Source: Diacronema lutheri
Taxonomy: Eukaryota > Haptophyta > Pavlovophyceae > Pavlovales > Pavlovaceae
Assembly (NCBI GenBank): GCA_019448385.1
Contig: JAGTXO010000040.1
Span: forward strand, 186,001-250,000
Direction: 5' to 3'
DNA: 64,000 nucleotides
In this document: piece by piece, positions 22,301 through 33,400 of the stretch
Position numbering within the stretch: position 1 is the first letter of the stretch
How the letters are laid out: each line of letters opens with the position of its first letter
Made by a program: the position numbers and the translations under genes
The notes under the pieces: generated by a model
Told to the model about the DNA's origin: nothing
Database searches by the model: none
Seen by the model: only the letters and a program-made list of their open reading frames with translations

Positions 22301-24417
22301 CGCGCGCGCGAGCTCCTCTCGCGACTCGACGAGGCGCACCTCGACGTGCAGCCCTGCATTGCGCGGCAACTGCGCCGGCTCGCCGCCACCGAGCCAGACG
22401 CAAGTTCGAGCGCTGCGCTCGCCGCCACGCCCGGCACCGCCGGTCGCGCGGCCGCCGAGCCGCGGCGCGCGTGGCGCCCGCGCGGGTGGCGTCTCGCGGT
22501 AGGCGCAAAGGGTGCGCGCGCGCGCGCGCGCGCCGCGGCTGCTCCGCTCGACACGGCGCCGCCCGCGGCGGCCGGCGCCGTCCCGCCGCTCGAGCCGCAG
22601 CCCGAGCGCCGTGCAGCCGACGCCGCGGCCGCCGCAGCGGCGCCGGCGGCCGGCGACGACGGCGTGGCACGCGCGCTCGCAGCCGCAGCGCGCGGCGACG
22701 GCCTCGACGGCGTCGATGGCGCCGACGACCTCGTTTGCGCGCCGTGCGACCGAGGCTGCGCGCACGCACGCGACGGCGGCTGCTGCGAGCCTGCCGCGCG
22801 CAGCTCGCCCGACCAGTGCCCGCGCGCACCGCCGCGGCGCGCACGGCGGGCGGCAAAGCGCGCGCGCGACCGGCTGCGGAGATCAATCGACAGGTCAGAG
22901 CGGGCTGTCGGCCGCCGATTGCGTGGCGGCGACGCGCGCCGCGAGCGCAAGCGCAGGTGCGCGACGGGCGGCCAGCACGCACCGCAGCCGCTCCGCCGCG
23001 CGAGTCGCAGCCCGCCGTCGCGCACCGATCGGCCCTCGGCCGAGCATGCCGCCGAGCCTGCCGCCGAGCCCGACAGCCCCCACCGCCGCCCGTGTGCCGG
23101 TGCCGCCGTCGCCGTCGCCACTGTCCGGTGCGCCGTCGGCATCTTCGCGAGTGTCGTCGCCGCCTCTGCCGTCCGGGCCGCCATTGCTCCGGCCGCTCGC
23201 CCGTCTGCAGCCACCGCCTTTTGGCTCGTCGCCGTGTGCTCGGCCGCCGCATGGGCCGCCTTCGCCTCCGCCGCCCGCCCGACCGCCGCCTTGGCCGCGC
23301 CGCAGCCTGCCACGCAATCGTCGGCCGCCGAGCCCACCGCCGCCGCGCCAGCCCCCGCCCAGCCCGCCGCTGCCGAGCCAGCCGCTGCCCAGCCCGCCGC
23401 GGCCGAGCCCGCCGTGGCGCAGCGCGACGTCCAGTCCGCCGCCCCGGCGCTGCTCGCGTGGGCGGGCGACGCGGCTGCGCTCCGGCTGGCCGATGCCGCC
23501 GCGCGCGCCGGCATCCCGCAGGCAGAGGTGGACTGCATTGCGGGCGGCGACATGCTCGCCTCCACTGTGGACGCTTGCTGCGAGGTCGTGCTGCGCGTGC
23601 ACGGGCAGGCCGGCGAAGGGCGCGTCTGCCACGTACCGCTTGCCGCTCAGCCCGCGGTGTTCCAGGACGGCGCCGAGCGCGCCGCGCTGCTGCACCGCCT
23701 GCACAGCGAGGCGACGACGCAGGCGGTCATCGGCATGTGGAGCCCGCCGGGCGGGCGCGGCGGTGCGGGCAGTGACGATGGCACGCCGCCCGCCTCCGGC
23801 CATTTCACCGCGTTGCGCCTCGTGCGCGTCGCGCGCGCGGGCGAGCATCGCTACGACGCGGTGCTTGTCGACACGCTCGCGTCGCCGAGCAGGCAGGCGC
23901 TCAAGCGTGCCAGGTCGATAACCGCCACGCTGCACGCGGCGGGCCTCGACGTCTTGCCCGTGCGCCGCGCGCGGCTGCTCGACAACGCGGCGCAGCGTGG
24001 CGCGACGTGCGGCCTCGCCGTGGTGGGCGCGCTCAACGACGCCGCGCTCGCTGCGGCGGGCGGTGCATCCGCGCCGCGCACGTTCAGCGTGGCGGACATG
24101 TACGCTGTTGGCGAGCACCTCCGCGTCGCGTTGACTGGCGCGGTCAGCGGGCGTGCGCCGAGCGGCGCCTGCGCCGGGGCGGGCGCGGTGCGCGGCGGGG
24201 GCAGCCGCGATCGCGCTGCCGAAGCGCCGCGGCAGACGCGCGGCGCCAAGGCCGCCGCAGACGCCGCCGCCGCTGCCGCCGTTCCGCCGCCGCCGCCACC
24301 TCCGCCGCCCGCGCTGGGCGCCGCCGCCGCCACCACCACCGCCGCTGCCGCTGCTGCCGCCGCCGTGGCCGCGCCGCCACCGCCGCCACCGCCGCCGCGT
24401 GCCGGCGACGAGGGCGA

Positions 24418-24463
<46 letters not shown>

Positions 24464-27400
24464 GCCGCGCGCACGTTCTTGAAGCTCGCGCCCAGGGCGC
24501 GCGCGGCCGCCTCGGCGCGTGAGGCGTTGCGCGCCGCGTGTGCGCGCGCGGACGCGGCGGCGTCGTCACACGCGTCGGCGCCGCACGCGCCCGCCGGTGC
24601 GCGCCGCCGGCGGCGCGCGGGCGCAGGCGAGCTGGCGCTCGCGGCTGCGCGCGCGCTCGCCTCGACGGAGCACGGCGATTTGACGGACGACGCGCTCGAG
24701 GCCGCCGTCGAGCAGGAGCTGGGCGACGAGCGCGGCCAACTGCTGCTGTGCACGCGGGGCGCAGCGGCGCAAAGGCCCGCGCTTTGCCGGCTCCTGAAGC
24801 ACGCGTGCGCGTCGGCGCGCGCGGCGAAGCGCGCGCAATTCACGGTGTTCGTCGTGCGCGCGGCCACGCGCGGCGAGCGGGGGGGCGCCGCCGCGAGGCG
24901 CGTGGACTCGGTGGTCGAGCTGTCGTGCGCGCTGCACGAAAAGGCGGGCGCGCTCGGCGGCCTCCAGAGCGTCTGTGTGCGTGGCTTCGCCCTCGAGCGC
25001 CGCCGGACACTCGACGGTGGCGCCGAGGCCGGCGCGTCCGCCATCGGCCAGGACGAGCAGGTCGAGGCAGAGGCGGGCGAGGCGTGCGTCGCCGGCGTGA
25101 CGATGGCCAAGCAGCTGCGTCAGTTTGCCGAGCAAGCTGCCCGCGACGACGTGCTCTTCCGCGTCGCCGTGTCCGAGGCCGACGCCCACGCCCGGCTGGC
25201 GCGCGTTGCGGGTGACGATGTCGGCGCGTACAGCGTCGTGCTCGCAGTCGCCGGGCTCGTCTGGCTGGCCAAGGCCGACGAGGTTGCGCCGGCGGCCGCC
25301 CGGTCCGCCGCCGCGCCGCCCGCCGCCCCGCCTGCTGCCGCCACGTCCGCCGACGCCGAGCGCGACGCCTCGCCTTCCGACCGCCTGCGCGCGCTGACGC
25401 TCGCCGTGCGAGTCGCGCTCGCGCGCGGCGTGCTGCGCCACCTCCTCGCCGACGCGTCGCCGGGCGCGTCCGCGACCGCTGGCGGTAGTTGCGCGACGCC
25501 CGTCGAGGCGGCCACGTCCGCCGCCGCGCCGCCCGCCACGGGCGTCGTGACGAGTGGCGTCGCGGCGGGCGCTGTGGCGGCCGCACCGGCTGCTGCGGGC
25601 GGTGCGACGGCGGGTGCATCGCCCATCACGCGGCCGGCGAAGCGCGCGCGGCGCACGCTCACCGCCGCTCCAGCCGCCTCGGCCGTTGCGGCCGCTGGAG
25701 GCGCACGCGCGGGCGCACGCGGCGCGGCCGGCGCGCCTCGCGCGCGCGCCGCGCGCGCGCCGGCCGAGTACGTCTGGCTTGCCATCGCGCGCCGGATGCT
25801 GGCGGCGCGACACGCGGCGGCCGCGGGCGGCGACTTTGTCGCGTCGTGCGTCGCCGCGATGCAGGCCGAGTACGGCGACGGCTGTGCCGTCGTCGTCGGC
25901 GACGCGCCTGATGACGCCTTGGTCGAGGCTGCGGCGGCGGCGCTGCTCGAGGGCAAGCACGCGGCGGTGAGCCTCGGCTGCGTCGACCGGCCGGCGGTGC
26001 TCGTCGTGCAGCGCGCCGTGGACGCGCCCACGTCGCGCGTGCACGGGTGGTGCGCGCACGCGGCGGGCGCCGCCGAGTTTGACGAGGGCGCCGCGCACGG
26101 CGTGTTCAACGCGATCGTCGAGCGCGCGTGGGCGCTGCGTCCGGACCCGGCTGACGGCAGCCCGCCGCCCACGCGCACGTGGGAGGTCGAGCAAATCGCT
26201 GGCGACGCGCCCGACCAGGCGGGCGTGGCCGCGCTGCGCGTGCTCTACGCGCTCGTCGCGGCGCACGGCCGCTACCGCTCGGCCGCCGCGCTCTTTGGCG
26301 CGCTCGCGCAGCTGCACGCGCCCGACGCCGCCGGCGCGCGCGCGGAGGTCGTCGCGGCGGCGTGCGCGGTGCCGCACGGCGCGCGGCCGGGCGCCGCGCC
26401 GGCGGCCGCGCGGGACGACGCGAGGGAGCGCGCATGGGAGGGCGCTCAGATCGCCGCGCTCGCCGTCGGCGCGGACGCTGCGCGCAGGCGTGTCGCGCCC
26501 GTGCGCGCGCTCGTCGACGCGCTCGGCACGCCACCGACCTCGGCGATCACGGGCGGGCCGGCGGTCCGGCTCGCGGGCGCGGGCGACGGCGGCCACGGTG
26601 CACGGTGGGTGGGCGGGCAGGCGGCGACGCCCGCCGAGCAGCTGCCGAGGGAGCTGCTGCGCGCCTACCACGAGGCGGTGCTGTGCGTCACGCCCGGCAG
26701 CCTCCAGCTCGGCCCGGCGGCGCTCGACGCGGTCACGCGGCCGCGCGAAAACGACACGCTGGAAGGCCTCCTCGCGCGCGTCAGCTGGCAGTGCGGCGCG
26801 AGGGCGAGCACGTGCGCCATGCTCGCCACGTTTTCCGAGCAGGCGGGCACCGGCTCGCGCGTCGCGCTCAAGGCCCTCCGCACGAGCTCCGACCTGGCCG
26901 GGCTGACGGCGGCTGCGGTCGGGCAGCAGGCGCCGCAGACGCCGCCGCCGCCGCTGCTCGTGATGCTCGGCCGCTGCCCCAGCCCGCTCGTCGGCGGCGG
27001 CCTCTTCCCGCCCGACCGCGCGACGGGCGAGCCGGCGGTGCACGCGGCGACGTCCGAGCTCGCCGTCGAGCTGCTGCGCGACGCGCGCGCGCTGGCCGGC
27101 ACGGACGGGCGGCTCGTCGTGCTGTGCCTCGAGGCGTCCAACCCGCTCTGGTTCTGCCCCAAGGTGCGCGAGCTCGAGCTGCCGCGGACGCGGTCGGACG
27201 GCGTGCGCGCGTCCGGCTGCACCTGCCCTGCGACGTGCAGCGATGCGCGCGGCGCGGCGGGTGGCGCTGCCCGCGGCGCATCGACGCGGCCGGCGGCGCG
27301 CGCGATCAACAAGGCGGTGCTCGACCACTTCGTCGCGCTTTTCGGCCGCGAGGGCTTCGCGACCTTTGAGTTTGCGGGCGGCGGCGAGGCGAGCTGGCTG

Positions 27401-30400
27401 TGCGACAGCGCGGCCGGCAAGACGACCGTCGCGGCGTGCGCGTCGCTCCCGCCGCGCATGGGCGATGGGCAGCTGGCCATCCGGCGGCACACGCTCGGCA
27501 CGGGCGCCGACGCGCCGGCGCACGCCGTCGTCTCGCTCCGCGTCGCGCACGTGAGCCACGCCATCCGCCGCGCGGCGGACGACGGCGGCGCGCGCGCCGA
27601 GCGGATGGCGCGCGCCGCGCGCGCGTTTTGCGATGTGGCGGCCGCGCTGCGCGTCGACGCGATCCTGGCGGAGGTGCCCGAGGACCGCCCGACGGGCACG
27701 CCCTTCCTTGGCGGGCTGCTCGAGTTTTGGAACAAACGCCACGGGAGCTCGACGGCGCCAGCCACGCTCGCGCTCGGAGACGTGCGCGAGGTGGCCAAGC
27801 GGACGGCCGACGCAGCGGCCGGCCGAGCGGACGAGGTCCCTGCGGCTGGCCGTCCGCAGGTCGCGGCGCGCGCGTGCGCTGGCGCGATTGGCGGCGGCGC
27901 GGGCGCGGCGGGCGCCTCGGACGCTGCGCCCCGTGCACTGGCGGGCGCGTCGGGTGCGCGCACGGACGGCGGCCCTGCCGACGCACCGCGCCAGCTGGAG
28001 AGCCGCTACGGCGAGGCGAGCAAGCTCGACCTACCCCAAGATTCCACTACGGGCTGCGTCCTCGACGCTCGCGAGGCCCAGGACCGCGCGCGCGTGCCTG
28101 CTGCGCCCGACGGCACAGCGCTGCGCCGCGTGCTCGACGCCGTCGGCGCGGGCGCGCCCGCGCAGCGCAGCCCGCGCTGGCACGACGAGCGATGGGAGGA
28201 GGTCACGGGCAGCAAGGTTGGCGACGTCGTGAACGACAACGCCGGCGTCGCGCACGAGACGCTCACCGACGAGTACGTGCACCGGCGGCGGCGCGAGGTG
28301 CGGACCAAGGCGACGACCGCGGGCATCCTCGGCGAGGCCGTCGCGCTGCGCAAGCTGGCGGCCGCGTACGGCATCACCGTCGTGTGCAACCTGCCGATGG
28401 TGCGTGCGGACCCGCACGACAAGAGCGCGCCGTTCGCCTTCTCGCCGGACGGGCTCGCCATCCTCCCCGAAGACAACGAGCAGGTCCTCGTCGAGGTGAA
28501 GACGCTCACCAAGGCGGACGCCAAGGCGCACGAGGACGGGCCGCCGCAGCCGCACCGCGATCAGCTGCAGCTCGGCATGCACGTCCTCGGCGTGCGCAAA
28601 GCGCTCTACGTGCAGTACCTCAGGCACGAGGACCGGATCGTCGTGCACGTCGTGACGCGCGGCGTCGGCTGGCTTGCATTCGCGCAGCCGAGGGTGCAGG
28701 CCTTCTGGGCGCGCGTCGTCGAGCGGCGCGCGCGGCTCGAGCGCGCGCGCGCCGACCACCCGGCTGCGAGCCGGCGGCACCGGCGGCAGCAGACGCCGGC
28801 CGGGCCGCCGCTCGTGCTCGCGCTGGACGGGCGCATCCCCGCCGCGCGCGCCGCCGCGCTGCACGCCGTCGCGCACGGCACCGCGAGCGCGGCGGCGGTG
28901 ACGGCGGCGGCGGCGACGGGCGACGCGACGGCGTTGCAAGACGCGATCGCGGCGCTGCGCGCGCCCGTCGGCAATGCGGCGATCGACAGCGCAGCGCGTG
29001 CGGAGGGCGCGGCCGTCGAGCGGGCGATCGCGTACCTCGGGCAGCCGGCGGGCGACGCCGCCGCCCGCGGCACGGCCGAGGCGGCCGAGGAGGAGAGGAC
29101 GGTCGACGCCGACATCTGCGCGTTGCTGCACCAGCTCGGCGCGAGCGTGGCGCACGTGCACGTCGAGGACGCGGATTGCGTCACGCGTGAGCACTGGGGC
29201 GAGGCGGTGCTCGCTGCAGCGGACGACCCGTCGAGCGCCCCCGCCATTTCGAGCGTCATCGTCGCGCACATCGTGCGCCTCGCCGGCTTTGGCGTCGAGC
29301 TCCCGCAGTCGATTCGCGTCGCCCCCAGCACGGCCGACTGGCACGAGGGCTGGCTCGACGTGCAGTGCGTGCTGCTGCGCACGCGCCGGCGCGGGCGGCG
29401 CGACGACGACTTTGTGGCCGTCGTCAGGCGCGGTGGGCGCTGGTTTGCGTGCGAGCCCGGCCGCGCGCGGCGGCTGCAGTGGCGGTCGGTCCTACGCCGC
29501 GCGCGCGGCGGCGTCGACGGGACCGGCGAGGAGGCGTTCGCGATCGTCTACGTGCGGCGCGGCGACGCGGCCGGCGACGCGGCTGGCGACGCGCAGGCCG
29601 CACGGGCGCGCGGCGGGCGCGCGCGCAGGCGCACGCGCGGCGGCACGCGCAAGCGCAAGCGCGGCGCCTCCGCCGGGCTCGAGGCGGCCGCGCCCGCCGG
29701 CGCGCCGGCTGCCGCGCCCGCCGGCGCGCCGGCGGGCGCTGCTCACCGCCCGCCCGCCATGCGCGCCACGGTCGCCGCGCGCACCACGCGCTCTGTGACC
29801 GACGCGCTGCACTCGGCGCCTGCCGCCACGGTTGCACCTGTCTTCGACTGGCGCGCCGGCCGCCCGCCCCCCGCCGCTCGAGCCCGCCACCCGCGGCCGC
29901 GTGGGCGCGCGCCACCGGGCAAGGCCTGGGACAGCGTCTCGGGTGCGTGGGCGGACAAGCCGACTGGTGCTGCCGTCGCCGCCGCGCCGCCGCCGCTGCC
30001 GCCCGCCGCCGCGCCGCCGCCCGCCGCCGCGCCGCCGCCCGCCGTCGCGCCGCCGCCCGCCGCCGCGCCGCCGCCCGCCGCCGCGCCGCCGCCGCCGCCG
30101 CCACCGGCGGCGCTCGGCCGCCGGCAGCACGTCGGCGCGGGCGGCAGCGCGGCGGGCCGGCGGCTCGCGGCCATCGCACGGCGGCAGCGCGGCGTGCGCG
30201 CGCCGCCGCCCGCCGCGCGCTTCCTCGCCACGCTGCCGCCACCGCCACGCGACGGCCTCGCGCGCACGAGCAAGCAGGCGCGCGCGAGGCGCAACGCGGA
30301 CGGACGGCCGGCGCACGCGCGCGCGGCCAACGCGCGCGCCTTCTACCGCGGCGTGGAGCTCGGCGTGCACGCGACGCGCGCCATCGTCGACGCGCGCCAC

Positions 30401-33400
30401 GCCGACCTGCCGCAGGCCGTCTTCGTGGCGGAGGCGCGGGCGATCGTCGCGCGCTCCGCCGGCGGCGGCGCGCTGCTCGCGCCGGACGACGTGCGCGACC
30501 TGTGCGACGCGCAGACGGACGCCGATCGCGCTGCGATCTGGGCGTCGGTGGGCGCGCACGAGGCGACGCGCATCTTCGCGCTCGTCACGCGCAACGCGAG
30601 CTTGGCGGGCGCGGCGCTGCTCGTGCTGCACACGCCGGCGGGCGCGCCGGCGCGCGCGCTCGGGCTCCTGGCGACGCGCTCGCGCGCGCCGTCGACGGGC
30701 GCGCCGCGCGACGCGCACAGGGCGCTGGTGCAGCGGTTGGACGTGCTGATGGACGCGATCGCCGCGGCGCGAGGCGCGTCGCCGCTCGAGCTCGAGCTCG
30801 CGCTCGCGCCCGAGCCGCAGAGCGCGTGCAACGCGCGTGCGGCCGCGCTGCTCTGCCTGCAGGCCGTCGCGGACGCGAGCGGCCGTCCCGCCGCTGAGGA
30901 CGCGCTGGCCGCGCTCGACGACGCGCGCGGCATCGACCGGCACTGCCACGCCGTCCGGCAGCAGATCGAGGCGAAGCTCGCGTGGCGGCGCGCCGACGGC
31001 GCCGTCGGCGTTGACGGCGCCGACGGCGCGCCCGCGCTCGCGCCTGCCGCCGCACCGCCGGCGTGCGCGCCGGCGCACGCTGCCGGCGAGGCGGCGGTCG
31101 ACCAGGCGATCGTCACGCGGGTGCGCGACGCGCTGCGCGCGTGGGCGACGACTGGCACCGCGCCCAGCGCGGCGGTGCTCGACGACGCCTGCGCCGCGTA
31201 CACGGCCCGCGCACGCGCGCGCAAGGACGCGCGCACGGCGCTGGGCCCGACGCGCGCGGCCGAGCTGCTCGCCGCGGCCGCGCGCGGCGGAGCCGACGGG
31301 GCGGATGCCGCGCGCGCGCTGCTCGGCGGCACGCCGCGCCTGCTCGTCGTGCTCCTCTGCGTGCCCGTCGCCGCGCCGTCCGGCGAGCCGCCGCGCCCGG
31401 TCGGGCTGCTCGTCGCCGACCGGCCGACGGACGACTCGCGCCCGGCCGCGCTCGTGCGCTACGACTTTGCGCCGCTCGACGCGGACGTGGCCGTCGCGGT
31501 CGGCGCGCATGCCGTCGCGCTGGCCAGTGCGATCTGGCCGCTGCTCGCGGCCGAGGGGGAGCCGCGGCCATCGCCCGTCGTGCGCTCGCAGCCGCGCGGC
31601 GGCGACGATGGCGCGCGTGCGCTCGCAACGTTCGCGTGCCTCGACGCGCTGATGACCGCCAGCGTCGGCGCGCACGGCCTCGCGGGCGGCGCGGGCATGC
31701 TGCCCGCGCTGGTCGCGCGAGGCGCCGCGGCCGCCCAGCGCGAGCGGCAGCTGCGCGCGGCCGCCGAGAGGCTGGGCGGCACGGTCGCTGGGTGGCCGGA
31801 CACGGGCGCGAGCGCGGCGGGCGCGAGCGTCGACGAGGAGGCGCGCACGTACGAGGTCGAGGCGGTCGTCGACGAGCGCCGCAAGGCGGGCAAGAAGGTG
31901 ACGTTCCAGTTCCGGATCAGGTGGCGGGGCTACGACGAGAGCGCCGACACGTGGGAGCCTGAGGCCAACGTGAGCAGCGACCTCGTCGCCCAGTTCCGCA
32001 AGACGCGCGACGAGCAGAAGCGGCGCGCGGGCGTATCGGGCAGCGGCAGCGGCGGCGCGGGCGCGGCGTCGGCATTGGCGTCGGCGCCGCTTCGCGCGCA
32101 CGGCGAGTCGGGCGCCGCGGGCAAGCGCGCCGCGGCGGGTGCCGCCGCGAGCGCGCGCGACGCCGCGGGCGCGCGCGCGCCGAGCGTTCCCCGCGCGCGC
32201 GGCGTCGAGCGCGCGCGCGTGGACGAGCCCGCTGCGCCGAGCGCGCGCGCCGCCGGCGGCGCGACGGCGCGCACGCGCGTCAGCGTGCTCCCGGGCTTCG
32301 TGGTCAAGCGCTCGACGCTCAACGCGGGGCCGCAGGCGGTGACGGCGCAGCCCGGTGCGCGGAAGGAGCTGCGGCGCATCGCGGCGGCCGTGCACAGGCT
32401 CACGACACAGGCGTACCGCGTCATCAACAAGGTGGTGCGCGACGAGGCTGCGGTGGCGAGCGCGCAGGCCGTCGGCGCGGCGTCGGGCGGCCCGTCGACC
32501 AGCGTGCACACGTCGACCACGATGGACAAGGGAACCGTCCGTGCGATCTTCTCGGCCATCGGCTGGCACAAGGACGAGAGCACGTACGGTGCAGCGCCCC
32601 GAGGCAAGCCCGCCGAGCAAGCCGCCGCGCAGACCAAGGCGGCGACGGCGCGCGCCGTCGGCGAGATGGCCGAGGGCGTCCAGCCCGTCTGCGCGGTGGG
32701 CCTCACGGAGATCCTCGAGGCGGAGGCGACGCAGGTGTCCACCGCGTGCCTGATGCATCCATCGCGCGTCGTGAACGGGCTGCTCCGCGACGTCGTCCGC
32801 GCGGCAGTCGAGCGCGACGAGGCGCTCGTCGCGCTGCCCGAGATGCAGCGAAACGCGCGCGTGCGCGAGCTGTGCGAGCGGCTGCTGCGCGGCGACGTGG
32901 AGGGCGCGCGCGTCGGCTGCCCCGCCGCGCTCGACCGCCACCTGCCCGACATGGTCCTCCACAAGATCGACTACAAGTGCACGCCCACGAAAAGGTGGAA
33001 CTACGACCGGCACACGACGCGCTACTTCCTCGTGCAGATCCGCACCCTGCAGCACGTGGCCGAGGGGCAGGCGCTGCTCTGCCGGCTCGCGCACATCCAC
33101 ACGCAGCTGACCGGACGGCCGCCGCGGTACAATGTGGCGCCGCTGCGCACGCACAATGTGCGCGCGAGGCGCGGCTGCCGCTACCGCCGCCGAGCGCCCA
33201 AGCGCGCGCGCCGCCGCCGTGCGCGCCGCCCCGCGGCCAGGTTGGTCACGCGCCCGCGCGCTCGCGCGCCGCGCGCTGCGCGCAGGTGCCGCGCAACGTG
33301 CGCCTCACCGCGAACGCCATCTGGGAGACGCTCCCGGACGACGAGCGCAAGGAGCTGCGCGCGCGGCTCAAGGCGCTGGACCTGCGCGACCACGATGGCG

